Part shown: positions 37,741-47,043 of the stretch, piece by piece
How positions within the stretch are numbered: position 1 is the first letter of the stretch
Layout of the letters: every line of letters begins with the position of its first letter
Source: Chloroflexi bacterium OLB13
GTDB taxonomy: Bacteria; Chloroflexota; Anaerolineae; Aggregatilineales; Phototrophicaceae
Direction of reading: 5' to 3'
Assembly: GCA_001567485.1 (NCBI GenBank)
Contig: JZRA01000092.1
Coordinates: forward strand, 124,001-188,000
Length of the DNA: 64,000 nucleotides
Made by a program: the position numbers and the translations under genes
The notes under the pieces: model-generated
Database searches by the model: none
Seen by the model: the letters and a program-made list of their open reading frames with translations, nothing else
What the model was told of the DNA's origin: nothing

Positions 37741-38675
37741 TCCGCCTCACGATTATCGAACTTCAACCAACCGGTGTTGACGGCCTCGACGATCAAGATC
37801 AGCACGAGTGCGGCCCATGTCAACGCTGCCAAACCGACATGCAAGGTTCCCCACAACGGGGCCGCCGCCGCGAGGACAAACAGCGCCCCGACCACGGCTT
37901 GCAACCCATAACAGACCAGAGCGGCGACTATCAGTTTTCGCATGAGCGACGGCCGGCCGGAACGAATGATGTACCACAGCAGCAGCGCCAGCAGAACACC
38001 GAGCGCCACGACGGCATAGCGGTGGGTCATGTGCACGACTTGCAGCGGCCCTTGTTCAAATGGGAACGCTTCGCCGTTACACAGCGGCCAATCCATGCAC
38101 GCCAGCGTCGCCCCGCCACCGCGCACCAACGCGCCGGTGAGGATAATCAACAGCGACACGCCTGTCGTCGCAAACATCAGCCAGCTCACGTGATCGCGGC
38201 CGTAGCTCATTGCCGGATGGTAAACCGCCCCGATATAGGTAAAGAGCAGCGCCGCGAGCAGCAGCATCGCCGTGCCAAGATGAATCGTCACCATCGTGGG
38301 CGGCAGGTCGAGCTTGACCACCAGCGCGCCGAGGAACGCCTGAAACAGAAACAGCACTGCCGCGATGACTGTTCCGTACAACACCGCGCGGTTACGCTGA
38401 CGAAACGCGCGCACAGCCGCCACCAACATACCGACGCCCAGCAGGCCGATCAGGATGGCGAACAATCGATGCAGCCACTCGATCCACGCGGTCAGATTAT
38501 CCAGCGGCGGGAACACGGTGCCCCCGCACAGGGGCCAGTCGCGGTTACACCCTAATCCGCTGTCCGTCACGCGGACGACCGCGCCAAAGACCACCAGCGC
38601 AATCGTCAGTACGGTTACCGTCAGCGCAAGCCTGATGAACAGGCGCGGTCGCTGCGAAAGACTCTGTTTCGCCAT
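37704..38675 (-). CDS. ctaA: Heme A synthase
   Basis: A 323-residue eight-helix COX15/CtaA protein that oxidises heme O to heme A. The four heme-ligand histidines are visible in EWLHRL, VTIHLGTAM, VHMTHRYAVV and TLHVGLAAL. A cysteine pair in the loop CNRDWPLC and a second pair CMDWPLC are also present, as in CtaA. I prefer ATG 38675 (MAKQSLSQ) to GTG 38696. Gene order small membrane protein - ctaA - ctaB - cytochrome c indicates oxidase assembly. Confidence 0.95.
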   Translation of the reverse strand: MAKQSLSQRPRLFIRLALTVTVLTIALVVFGAVVRVTDSGLGCNRDWPLCGGTVFPPLDNLTAWIEWLHRLFAILIGLLGVGMLVAAVRAFRQRNRAVLYGTVIAAVLFLFQAFLGALVVKLDLPPTMVTIHLGTAMLLLAALLFTYIGAVYHPAMSYGRDHVSWLMFATTGVSLLIILTGALVRGGGATLACMDWPLCNGEAFPFEQGPLQVVHMTHRYAVVALGVLLALLLWYIIRSGRPSLMRKLIVAALVCYGLQAVVGALFVLAAAAPLWGTLHVGLAALTWAALVLILIVEAVNTGWLKFDNREAEWHPLSGSKLPS

Positions 38676-38717
38676 GGATTTGATATTCCCCCTCACGCGA
38701 GCGCCGAGGCAGCGGCC

Positions 38718-39041
38718 TCACGCCTTCTCGATGGAGGCGGTGTTCTGCGTGTCGGCGGAGGGCTGCGCCCGAACCGTAGCCACCTGCTTGTTGAGGAACC
38801 ACAGCACGATCGCGAGCGTCGCGCCGATTCCGATCATGTTGAACAGAATGAACCCCACCAGCAGGATCAACTGACCGGCCTGCCACGGCTCAGCCAAGAA
38901 CACCGAACACGCCGGATCGGCGCATTGTACTTTAGCGCCCGGCATCGCCGTCGCCGACCAGTCCGAGCCTGTCAGCGCCGTCAGCGTACCGCCTGCACCA
39001 AGAATTGCCAAGATCAGGATGAGCAGGGCCAACCGCTTCAC
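38718..39041 (-). CDS. Small membrane protein at the head of the heme A operon
   Basis: A 107-residue protein with an N-terminal signal-like helix (about 3-22), a short outer loop containing two cysteines (CADPAC), and a second helix (about 57-80). It starts at GTG with GGGAGG five bases upstream. I do not recognise a family. The outer CxxxxC and the position before ctaA suggest a part in oxidase assembly or redox, but that is a guess. Confidence 0.75.
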   Translation of the reverse strand: MKRLALLILILAILGAGGTLTALTGSDWSATAMPGAKVQCADPACSVFLAEPWQAGQLILLVGFILFNMIGIGATLAIVLWFLNKQVATVRAQPSADTQNTASIEKA

Positions 39042-39066
39042 AGGAACCTCCCACAGTCATGCTGCC

Positions 39067-39095
39067 ATTGTACAAATCGTCACAAGCTGGCGCAA
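39067..39095 (-). promoter_or_regulatory. Promoter of the heme A / cytochrome operon
   Basis: TTGCGC (39095-39090), a 17-base spacer and TACAAT (39072-39067, 5/6 match) lie 25 bases before the GTG start of the first gene. Confidence 0.5.
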
Positions 39096-39165
39096 GCAGC
39101 GCCCGCTTCTGCTCAGGGGTTTCTCACGCGTATTGTAGCGCACACGCACGCCGTGCGTTAGGGTC

Positions 39166-39534
39166 TCAGGAGATCATCTGATCGTCGCGGCCCTGCCGGT
39201 CATCCAGCATGACGGGCGCGTCCTGAAAGCGATCATCGAGCGGGTCGGAGTGTTCCAGCGCGTTCCAGTGTTCACGCGCTGCCACCGCCGGCGGCCGGTG
39301 CGGCGGCGCGCCAGTCGTATGCTCGACCACACGAAGGATCGACTGCACGGCATACAGGGCGGCGCGCTGATGGTCATTTTGCTGTTGGCCCAGTTCACCG
39401 GTCGAAGCAATTTGGCTCAAGTGTAGAAGGGCAGCGTTCGCCCCAGCGCGGATATCGTGAAGCGCCGCTAGTAGGACTTCTTGTGACGGGGGCGTGCGTT
39501 GGTGGCCGCGCCGATCATCGGAGGGTATCGACAT
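39166..39534 (-). CDS. Small hydrophilic protein, unknown
   Basis: A 122-residue soluble protein beginning MSIPSDDRRGHQRTPPSQEV. It has a helical middle (VLLAALHDIRAGANAALLHLSQIA, AALYAVQSILRVVEHT) and a charged, probably disordered tail. No family is recognised. The ATG at 39534 has GAGG six bases upstream and lies within the end of the BtuF-like gene (20-base overlap), which supports it as a real last gene of this operon. Confidence 0.6.
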   Translation of the reverse strand: MSIPSDDRRGHQRTPPSQEVLLAALHDIRAGANAALLHLSQIASTGELGQQQNDHQRAALYAVQSILRVVEHTTGAPPHRPPAVAAREHWNALEHSDPLDDRFQDAPVMLDDRQGRDDQMIS

Positions 39535-40429
39535 GGGGTACCTCAAGCAATACCGGCAGCTCTTGTAGGGCAGCGGCCAGACGAGTCCCGTGCCACGTCA
39601 ACAGTGAGCCATCGACCAGATGAATGCGTCCATGTCGCGCGGCGGGGATATTGAGCGATTCAAACATACTCCGGTGCTGTTCGTCAAACCGGAATGGTTC
39701 ATCAGGCAGCAAGATGATGTCAGGCTGCGCGGCTTCGACCTCTTCGAGGCGGATCCGTGGGTAGCGCGTGTCACGTCCTGCAGCGCGCGGATCATCCGGC
39801 GCGTAAGCCTCTGCGTCCCCGATGTCGGCCGCCAGCGGATAGCGACGCTCGCGATCTGCAAAGCTCGACAGCGCCCCGCAAACATGGAGGATGTCGTGCA
39901 TGTACGTATCACCGTTGAACGTCATCAGCGGATCGAGCCATATCGGCGCGAACACCGTCGGCAGCCTGCCTTTTCGTTCCTTGGCGCGAGTCGCGCTTGA
40001 GACCCAGTCGTACATCCGCTCTAGGTGGCGCACTCGCTCGGAACGTTCTGGCGCTTCGAACACGGACATGATCGTCCACAACAGATTAATCGCGTCGCGC
40101 ACCGTCCGCGGATGCGTGACCCACACGTTCAATCCCGCCGCCAACAGCGCATCGGCGTCTTGACGGCGATTCTCCTCGACATTGACGATCACCAGCTCCG
40201 GGGCAAGCGCCGCGATCTTGGCGATGTCCGGATTCTTCGTCCCACCTACCCGCGTCTGATACTGCACCTGTTCGGCCGGGCGCGTGCAGTAATCGGTGAC
40301 GCCCAGCACGCGCGCTCCCAGCCCCAGCTCATACAGCGATTCGGTGACGCTGGGTACTAACGACACCACCGTCTGCGGTGGATACAGCCGTGAGGCGAAC
40401 GGATCAAAGGCGCCGGGATAGTCAAACAC
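39515..40429 (-). CDS. Helical-backbone metal receptor / BtuF-like binding protein
   Basis: A roughly 304-residue protein of the cobalamin/iron-siderophore periplasmic-binding fold: VVSLVPSVTESLYELGLGARVLGVTDYC near the start, NPDIAKIAALAPELVIVNVEENR in the middle, and PDIILLPDEPFRF later. It has no signal peptide, unlike true BtuF, so it may act in the cytoplasm or be an enzyme-like relative. The start is uncertain: GTG 40429 begins after the purA stop, while ATG 40501 would overlap purA by 64 bases. No transporter genes are adjacent. Confidence 0.8.
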   Translation of the reverse strand: MFDYPGAFDPFASRLYPPQTVVSLVPSVTESLYELGLGARVLGVTDYCTRPAEQVQYQTRVGGTKNPDIAKIAALAPELVIVNVEENRRQDADALLAAGLNVWVTHPRTVRDAINLLWTIMSVFEAPERSERVRHLERMYDWVSSATRAKERKGRLPTVFAPIWLDPLMTFNGDTYMHDILHVCGALSSFADRERRYPLAADIGDAEAYAPDDPRAAGRDTRYPRIRLEEVEAAQPDIILLPDEPFRFDEQHRSMFESLNIPAARHGRIHLVDGSLLTWHGTRLAAALQELPVLLEVPHVDTLR

Positions 40430-40437
40430 GGGTCGGC

Positions 40438-41723
40438 CTATGCATGGACAAGCTGCGCACGCTCCGGCCCGACGCTCACAACGTCGATCGGGGTGCGGCA
40501 TAGTTCGGCAATCGCATCGAGGTAGCGCCGGGCGTTGGCAGGCAGATCGCTCATGCGGCGTATCTCGCTGACATCCTCCGACCAGCCGGGAAACGTCTCG
40601 TATACGGGCGTCGCGCGCGCCAACCCGTCAACCGAAGCGGGAACCTCGGTTGTGCGCTCGCCGTCGATCTCATACGCGGTGCAGATCTGGAGCGACTCAA
40701 ATCCGCTGAGGATGTCCAGCTTGGTCAGCACCAGTTCGGTAAAGCCGTTGATGACACAGGCATAGCGCAGGATCACACCGTCGAGCCATCCTACGCGCCG
40801 TGGCCGTCCGGTTGTTGTCCCGTATTCGTCCCAGAAATTCGCGCCGGTTCCACGCAGTCGGTCGGCCAGCGGGCCGTCCAGTTCAGTCGGCATCGGGCCG
40901 CCGCCGACCCGCGTCGAGAACGCTTTCGCCACGCCAACCACGCGATCGACGTAGGTCGGGCCAAAGCCGAGGCCCGTCAGCGCGCCGCCAACCGTGGGCG
41001 ACGAGCTGGTGACGAACGGATACGAACCGAAGTCCACGTCAAGCAGCGTGCCTTGCGCGCCTTCGACCACAACACGTTTTCCGGCGCGCAGTGCGTCGTC
41101 GATGAACATCGACGTATCGGTGATGTATGGGCGCAGACGGGCCGCGGCCTTGACATACTGCTCGACCGCCCCGTGTATGTCGATCAGATCGGCGCCGCGC
41201 CGGGCGAGATCGCCATTCGTGCGTGACAGCGCCTCCTCGAACCGCTGCGCAAACGCTTCGACATCAAGCATCTCGCCAACCCGGATTCCCCGTCGATCGA
41301 CCTTGTCGCCGTAGGCAGGGCCGATGCCGCGCAGGGTCGTCCCGATCTTGCTGTCGCCGCGCTCACGCTCGCTGGCCCGATCAAGCGCAAGATGCGCCGG
41401 CGTGATCAGGTGCGCTCGCGTGCTGACTTTAAGGCGTTCCGGCGAAACATCCAGACCGAAGCCGCGCAGTTCTTCGATCTCCTTCACCAGATTCACCGGA
41501 TTGATGACCATGCCGTTGCCCAACACACACGCGACATGCGGATGCAGGATCCCCGATGGCACGAGGTGCAGCTTGAGCAAATGCTCGCCGACATTCAGTG
41601 TATGGCCCGCGTTATCGCCGCCTGTCGCGCGCGCGGTGACGTCCGCCTGTGCGCTCAGATAATCGACAGCACGGCCTTTTCCCTCATCGCCCCATTGGCG
41701 CCCAGTATGATCGTGACAGGCAT
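40438..41723 (-). CDS. purA: Adenylosuccinate synthase (apparent frameshift near the start)
   Basis: This converts IMP and aspartate to adenylosuccinate with GTP. Nearly all of the protein is intact (VDYLSAQADVTARATGGDNAGHT, GIGPAYGDK, STRVGGGPMPTEL, GTTTGRPRRVGW, LTKLDIL). The first residues are out of frame: ATG 41723 reads MPVTIILGA and then shifts, whereas the conserved QWGDEGKG continues in the next frame. Restoring one base in the plus-strand TTGGCG at 41696-41700 gives LGAQWGDEGKG and 428 residues, the normal size. Purine synthesis normally needs this gene, so a consensus error is more likely than a pseudogene. The 41763-42440 gene precedes it by 39 bases. Confidence 0.93.
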
Positions 41724-41762
41724 GCCAGTTTCCCCGTCTCAAACCCGGATTGTGGATAGATG

Positions 41763-42440
41763 TTAGTTGGAGCGATTGGCGGGGTTAGAAATCTTCCCCG
41801 GCCCAAGCGTAACCGAGATCGGGCGCGGCCCCCAGACTTCGATCTGGCCCGATGGCCCAAGCGCCAGCGCCGATCCGCTGGGGACGCCCAGCGCGACGGT
41901 GCGCGGCCGCGTTTCAAATGTTGGGCGGGCAGCCGCACGCAGCGCCGCCTGATCGCCGATCCCGAACAAGAGCTGCGCATCGGTGATCCAGCCCAAACCC
42001 TCGTGCAACCCGCCGCCCGCCGACCGCCAGCACGCACCGAACAACGACGCGCACGGGCCTTCCGCATAGATCACCGCGCCGCGCAAGTAGGCGTCTCGCA
42101 TCGCCAGCGAGGTGGCGCCGATGAGCGCGTCGAGCATCCGGCGCGGGTCGGCCGATGGATCGAGCATAATCAGCCCGACATCGCGCAGGTTACTGATGAT
42201 TGTGTCGTCGTCCTCAGTCACCACGTTGATCAAGTAGCCTGTCGGCGCGCCGAGATCCTCCATATCGGCCATCTCGGCGTCGCCGGTCGTTTCATTGAGG
42301 CCGAGGAACGCAAATCCACGATTAACGCCGAGTTTGTGCAAGGCACTTGCCCGAAGCGCGCCCGACGGGTCGTCGTCGGGTTCGGCCAGCACGAGCCACC
42401 CGTCGCCGCTGATCCATTCGAGTGCTACAGGTTCGGTCAT
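41763..42440 (-). CDS. Hypothetical protein with distant cyanophycinase/S51-like features
   Basis: A 225-residue soluble protein. The order GLIMLDPSADPRRMLDALIG, then GAVIYAEGPCASLFG, then LGVPSGSALALGPSGQIEVWGP is reminiscent of cyanophycinase-like S51 peptidases, but the expected G-x-S-A-G-A nucleophile motif is absent. It is therefore either inactive or unrelated. Its start overlaps the M20 hydrolase stop by 4 bases, so it belongs to the same operon and precedes purA. Confidence 0.65.
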   Translation of the reverse strand: MTEPVALEWISGDGWLVLAEPDDDPSGALRASALHKLGVNRGFAFLGLNETTGDAEMADMEDLGAPTGYLINVVTEDDDTIISNLRDVGLIMLDPSADPRRMLDALIGATSLAMRDAYLRGAVIYAEGPCASLFGACWRSAGGGLHEGLGWITDAQLLFGIGDQAALRAAARPTFETRPRTVALGVPSGSALALGPSGQIEVWGPRPISVTLGPGKISNPANRSN

Positions 42441-43621
42441 CCCGGTATCACATACTCCGCGACCGCCGTCGCCAGCAGCGCCGCCCCAAGCGGCAGCACG
42501 TCTTCGTCAATATCGAACTGCGGGTGATGATGGCCGTAGTTCAGGCCGCGCGCCTCATTGGCGGAACCTACGAAGAAGTACATCCCCGGCACGTCGGTCA
42601 TAAAGAACGACATATCCTCGCCGCCCATCGTCCGCGTCGTGAGGTCGAGATTGTCGGCGCCTACGATGTCGCTGAACAACGGGCGCAGGCGGTTCCCGAC
42701 ATCGGCATGATTGACCACCGGGCCAGTCCGATGCTCGATCTGGAAGTCCGCCTCGCAGCCGAACGAGGCTGCCACGCCGCGAATGATCTCATCCATGCGC
42801 TGTGTCACCAAATCGCGCACTTCCGTCTTGAATGACCGCATTGTGCCGGTCAGCACGGCAGTCTGCGGGATGACGTTGTGCGTATCGCCGGCATGCACCT
42901 GAGTCGCGCTGACGACCGCCGTGTCCATCGGGTCGACGTTGCGTGAGACGATGGTTTGCAGCGCGGTGATGATATGCGCCGCGCACACCACCGGGTCGAT
43001 GCCTAAGTGTGGGGCAGCACCGTGCGCCCCCTTGCCTGTGAGGGTCGCCGTCCACAGCGAAGAACCCGCCATCGTCGGGCCGTCGGCCACACCGAGCCTG
43101 CCGAGTGGGAGCGTATTCCACACATGCAGGCCGAGGCTGACATCCGGCCGTGGATTAGCCAGCGCGCCGTCCTCGATCATGGCCTGCGCCCCGCGCGCAA
43201 TCTCCTCCGCCGGCTGAAACACGAACTTGACCCGTCCGTGGATCCGATCTTTATGCTTGGTGAGCATTTTGGCGACGGCTAGGCCGATTGCCGTATGCGC
43301 GTCGTGGCCGCAGGCGTGCATCTTGCCTGCTGTCTGAGAGACGTAATCGACTTTGTTGGCCTCCTCAATCGGCAGCGCATCCATGTCGGCACGGACAAGC
43401 ACCGTCGGCCCGTCGTCCGAGCCGTCAAGCATCGCTACGACGCCGGTCTTGCCCACTCCGGTTTGGACTTCCAGACCCAAAGACGACAGCGTCTGCGCGA
43501 CAATCCCTGCCGTGCGAACTTCCTCGAAGGCCGTTTCGGGGTGCATGTGCAAATCACGCCGAACGGCGACCATCTCCTCGCGCAGGGCTTCGGCCTCGGG
43601 CACAAAGTCGATTTTGCTCAT
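42437..43621 (-). CDS. M20D-family amidohydrolase
   Basis: A 394-residue metal-dependent amidohydrolase of the IAA-amino-acid / hippurate / N-acyl amino acid hydrolase group. It opens with RRDLHMHPETAFEE, has the metal site HACGHDAHT (about 102-110), FQPAEE with the catalytic and metal glutamates (about 135-140), GLHVWN, and a dimerisation domain starting near 185. The substrate is an N-acylated amino acid or a small amide. It sits 5 bases after the LmbE-family gene. Confidence 0.92.
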   Translation of the reverse strand: MSKIDFVPEAEALREEMVAVRRDLHMHPETAFEEVRTAGIVAQTLSSLGLEVQTGVGKTGVVAMLDGSDDGPTVLVRADMDALPIEEANKVDYVSQTAGKMHACGHDAHTAIGLAVAKMLTKHKDRIHGRVKFVFQPAEEIARGAQAMIEDGALANPRPDVSLGLHVWNTLPLGRLGVADGPTMAGSSLWTATLTGKGAHGAAPHLGIDPVVCAAHIITALQTIVSRNVDPMDTAVVSATQVHAGDTHNVIPQTAVLTGTMRSFKTEVRDLVTQRMDEIIRGVAASFGCEADFQIEHRTGPVVNHADVGNRLRPLFSDIVGADNLDLTTRTMGGEDMSFFMTDVPGMYFFVGSANEARGLNYGHHHPQFDIDEDVLPLGAALLATAVAEYVIPG

Positions 43622-43626
43622 GGTGA

Positions 43627-44340
43627 TTATCCTATAGTGATCGCACGGAAGCGTTCGATGTAACGCGGTTGATCCAACGGGGCATTCGGGTCAAGCATAC
43701 GGCTGGTGACCCGCTCGACCATGGCGTCGTAGTCGGCAATCTGGCTGGCGTGATGCTTCAACGCCGCGAGCTTCACCGGCAGGTAGTCCGTGACGTCGAC
43801 CATCACGTTCGGCTCAGCCGTGCCTGAGATGTACACTAGCGGCGTCTTATGTACGTCCAGTCCCTCGTCCAGCTCAAGCTCCGGAAAGTTCAAGCGGTCA
43901 CGCGCGGTCGGGAACACCGCGGCCAACGTCGCCTCGCCAATCGCGCGATGATCGGGGTGGTTGATCCCGCCGTTCCCCCACCAGTACACCGTCGGGTCAA
44001 GCGACACGACCAGATCGGGCTTCACACGCCGGATTTGGCGGGTGATCTCGCGGCGCAGCGCCAGATTCGGCTCCAACTCGCCGTCTGTTTGACGCAGGAA
44101 CACGACCTCCGCCGCGCCCAGTTCGGCCACAGCTTTGCGCTCCTCCGCCTCACGGATCACGGTCAATTTGTCGCTGGTCATCGTGGGATCGGCGCTGCCC
44201 TTGCCGCCGCTGGTCGCGACGACGATCACGACATGCGCGCCGAGGGCCGCCCAACGCGCCAACGATGCGCCGCAGAAGAATCCGGAGTCGTCCGGATGCG
44301 CGAACACCCCCAGAACACGCTTAACTGTCGCGTCGGTCAT
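43627..44340 (-). CDS. LmbE/PIG-L family N-deacetylase
   Basis: A 237-residue zinc enzyme of the GlcNAc-PI de-N-acetylase family. VLGVFAHPDDSGFFCGASLARW near the start holds the HPDD metal/catalytic motif, and NHPDHRAIGEAT near residue 121 holds the further His/Asp pair. Family members remove acetyl groups from GlcNAc-type sugars, mycothiol precursors or related conjugates. The start is ATG 44340 because the earlier in-frame region lies inside the preceding gene; the two overlap by 20 bases. Confidence 0.9.
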   Translation of the reverse strand: MTDATVKRVLGVFAHPDDSGFFCGASLARWAALGAHVVIVVATSGGKGSADPTMTSDKLTVIREAEERKAVAELGAAEVVFLRQTDGELEPNLALRREITRQIRRVKPDLVVSLDPTVYWWGNGGINHPDHRAIGEATLAAVFPTARDRLNFPELELDEGLDVHKTPLVYISGTAEPNVMVDVTDYLPVKLAALKHHASQIADYDAMVERVTSRMLDPNAPLDQPRYIERFRAITIG

Positions 44341-45298
44341 TGCGCTTGCCGGGCTTCTTCTTGCCCTGCTTATCCTGATTGCGCTCACCCGGCTTCTGGC
44401 CGCACTCGCACGCCTCGCCCTCGCCATGCTTTGTGCACGGCTCCTGCGCTTTACGCTGCAGCGCTTCGAGTTCGTCCAGCGGGATCAAATCCTCACGCGT
44501 GAACGTCTTGACGCCCTGTTCCTCGATATAGACGGTCACCAAATCCGCCAGCGGTTGAAGGTCGATCACCTTGCCCACGCCCAGCGGCGTCCCGATGCGC
44601 TTGCCCTTCTTCGGCAGGTGCTTGCGCGCCTCTACATACTGCTCGTATTCATACACCAAGCAGCAGCGCAGGCGGCCGCACATGCCTGTGATCTCTTCGG
44701 GATTGAGCGAAATCCCCTGCATTTTCGCCATCTTGATGCTGATGGGGCTGAAGTCGGTCAGGAAGGTCGAGCAGCAGCGCAGTTCACCGCAGGCGCCAAA
44801 ACCGCCCAGCAGCTTCGCGACGTCACGCGGGCCGATCTGCCGGAACTCGATGGCGGTATCGAACTGGCGCTTGAGATCGTTGGCGAGCCGCTGTGTGTTC
44901 ACACGGTCTTCCGCGCTGAACAGAAACGTCAGCAGGCTGCCGTCATAGTTGTACTGCGCGGCATGAAATCGCACGTCACGCAGCCCGCCGATCTCTTTGG
45001 CGCGGTCGATACACGCTTTCAACGCATCGTCCTGCCGCGCCTCCCACTCTTGTCTCAGCACCAGATCACGCGGTGTGGCCGGGCGCAGGATCGGCTTGAG
45101 ATCACGGCCGGCATCCGGCACGGTGAAACCCATCACCTGCCCCATTTGGCGGCCGCGCACGGTTTCGACAATCACGTAATCGCCCGGCTGAAGCTCGGGG
45201 TACTCGGAGTAGTCGAAGTAGTAGAGTTTGCCAACCTTTGTGAAGCGTACACCTGCGGCGCGTTCAGCGACGGCGGCAGGAGCATTCGTATTTGCCAT
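44321..45298 (-). CDS. PSP1-domain (YaaT/RicT-like) protein
   Basis: A 325-residue protein of the YaaT/RicT family. The core contains the cysteine pattern FGACGELRCCSTFL and GMCGRLRCCLVYEYEQY, matching the iron-sulfur-binding cysteines of RicT, and the PSP1 domain (QPGDYVIVETVRGRQMGQV). In Bacillus this family affects RNA processing by RNase Y. The tail is Lys/Glu-rich with CTKHGEGEACECGQ, a possible extra metal site. It heads the operon that includes purA, from the promoter at 45397-45426. Confidence 0.9.
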   Translation of the reverse strand: MANTNAPAAVAERAAGVRFTKVGKLYYFDYSEYPELQPGDYVIVETVRGRQMGQVMGFTVPDAGRDLKPILRPATPRDLVLRQEWEARQDDALKACIDRAKEIGGLRDVRFHAAQYNYDGSLLTFLFSAEDRVNTQRLANDLKRQFDTAIEFRQIGPRDVAKLLGGFGACGELRCCSTFLTDFSPISIKMAKMQGISLNPEEITGMCGRLRCCLVYEYEQYVEARKHLPKKGKRIGTPLGVGKVIDLQPLADLVTVYIEEQGVKTFTREDLIPLDELEALQRKAQEPCTKHGEGEACECGQKPGERNQDKQGKKKPGKRNDRRDS

Positions 45299-45321
45299 AG
45301 CGAAAGTCTCACCCGTATAAT
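45292..45321 (+). promoter_or_regulatory. Promoter of lysC
   Basis: TTGCCA (45292-45297), an 18-base spacer and a perfect TATAAT (45316-45321) lie upstream of lysC. The leader would be about 140 bases, too short for a lysine riboswitch plus expression platform. Confidence 0.5.
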
Positions 45322-45396
45322 CCAGCGCACAAGCGGCACGGTGCATGCGGCCGCATCGCTGGTCTGTGTCACGACGATGGCCGGGGGCCAGCAGCG

Positions 45397-45426
45397 ATTA
45401 TAGCGTCTAATCCCAACTTGGAACAA
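45397..45426 (-). promoter_or_regulatory. Promoter of the PSP1-lmbE-M20-purA operon
   Basis: On the minus strand TTGTTC (45426-45421), 18 bases and a perfect TATAAT (45402-45397) lie about 100 bases before the PSP1-family start. It faces the lysC promoter, so the two overlap as converging transcription units in this divergent region. Confidence 0.45.
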
Positions 45427-45466
45427 CGGGAGGCGGCCACGCGGCAGGCGCGGCAAAGCGAACTCG

Positions 45467-46870
45467 ATGACGACTCTGGTCATGAAATTCGGTGGGGCGA
45501 GCGTCGGCACGACAGCGGCGCTGTCGCAGATGCTCGGTATTGTACTGTACGAGGCAGCGCAGTGGGATCATGTCGTGTTGGTCGTCAGCGCGCTGGACGG
45601 CGTGACCGACGCGCTGATCGACGCGGCGCATCTGGCGCAGTTCGGCAACGAGCGCGGCTACCGGCGGATCGCTGCAAATTTGCGCGCCCGGCATCTCGCG
45701 CTGGCTGAGGGGTTGCAGCTGGGCAAGACCGAACTGGCCGCGCTGCAAGCCGACCTGGACAAGCTGCTGTTCGATCTGCTGAGCGCATTTCAGCGCATCA
45801 CCCAGAAGAACCGTGACGCGCTTTCCGCCGAGAACCTCGACGCGGCCGTAAGCATGGGCGAACGCCTCGCCGCGTTGATCGTCGCTGTGCTGCTGCGCCA
45901 GCACGGCTTGCGCGCCGTCGCCATCGACGCCGCCGACATCATCATCACAGACGCCAATTTTGGGGCGGCCACGCCCAACCTCACGCTGACGCAGGAGCGT
46001 ATCGACCGCGACCTGCGCCCGATGCTGGAACGGAATATCCTCCCGGTGTTGACCGGGTTCATCGGCGCGACGCCCACTCACAAACCGACGACGCTCGGCC
46101 GCGGCGGCAGCGACTATTCCGCGTCGATCCTCGCCGTAGGCACCAAGGCCACCGAGGTCTGGGTGTGGTCGGATGTCGACGGAATCATGTCCGCCGATCC
46201 GCACGAGGTGCTTGACGCCCGTGTCATCGGCGAATTGAGCTACAACGAAATGGCGGAGTTGGCGCATTTCGGCGCGCGCATCCTGCACGCCCGGATGGTC
46301 GCGCCCCTACGCCAGCATCAAATCCCGCTTCGCGTGAAGAATGTGTATAAACCCCAGCTTGCCGGTACGCTAATCCACGCCAAGACCGGGTCGGACAATC
46401 AGATCAAGTCCGTCACGCAGATCGCGGGCGTCGCCCTCGCAATCGACCGTTCCGGCCCCTACGGCGAGATCGCGAATCTGGTGGATCAGCACATGCAGCG
46501 CGAGATCGGCACGTCCTCCGATGTGATGATCGCCGCCCAGTCGGCGCAGCGCACGTTCATCACGTGTGTCGTCCCGGCCAGCGCAGGCCCCGATGCAGTG
46601 AGCGCGTTGGTCGAGTCGCTCGGCCGCGAGCTGAACACGACCGGCCCATCACCGCGCTGGCATGTCCAGCAGGTCAGCATCGTGACCGCTATCGGCGATG
46701 GGATCAACAGCGTGCCGCGCTTGGCGGCGAAGCTATTTGCCGCGCTCGGAGACATCCCGATCCTCGCGGCATCGTTCGGCGCGGGCGGGTGCAGCCTGTC
46801 GCTGGTCGTGAGTCAAGCGGAAGCCGATACCGTTCTGCGCGAAATCCACAGGGTCGCGATCAACAGCTAA
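45467..46870 (+). CDS. lysC: Aspartate kinase
   Basis: A 467-residue monofunctional aspartokinase, the first step to lysine, threonine and methionine. The kinase domain starts VMKFGGASVG (most have KFGGTSV), with SALDGVTD, AVSMGERLAA and TLGRGGSDYSA. The C-terminal part (about 310-467) holds two ACT domains for feedback control. No other lysine or threonine gene is adjacent. The ribosome site is weak. The gene is convergent with the glutamine synthetase gene. Confidence 0.94.
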   Translation: MTTLVMKFGGASVGTTAALSQMLGIVLYEAAQWDHVVLVVSALDGVTDALIDAAHLAQFGNERGYRRIAANLRARHLALAEGLQLGKTELAALQADLDKLLFDLLSAFQRITQKNRDALSAENLDAAVSMGERLAALIVAVLLRQHGLRAVAIDAADIIITDANFGAATPNLTLTQERIDRDLRPMLERNILPVLTGFIGATPTHKPTTLGRGGSDYSASILAVGTKATEVWVWSDVDGIMSADPHEVLDARVIGELSYNEMAELAHFGARILHARMVAPLRQHQIPLRVKNVYKPQLAGTLIHAKTGSDNQIKSVTQIAGVALAIDRSGPYGEIANLVDQHMQREIGTSSDVMIAAQSAQRTFITCVVPASAGPDAVSALVESLGRELNTTGPSPRWHVQQVSIVTAIGDGINSVPRLAAKLFAALGDIPILAASFGAGGCSLSLVVSQAEADTVLREIHRVAINS

Positions 46871-47043
46871 CACGAAGTGGCGAGTGACGAGGATCTGATC
46901 GCCGTTTCTCACCACGCATCACGTCCCATGTCTCGCTCAAGCCATTGACCGAAAGCGGCCAGCTGCCAGTCAAAATGCGGCATCTCCGCTCAACAGCGTA
47001 TCTGTAACACAATTCTGGAGACTGGCGACTGATGACTTGCCGC

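Noticed and set aside
45322-45466. Lysine riboswitch upstream of lysC
   Set aside because: The leader of about 140 bases is too short and I see none of the conserved L-box helices or a terminator.
46871-47043. Terminator between lysC and the glutamine synthetase gene
   Set aside because: No inverted repeat with a T tract could be found in the convergent gap.
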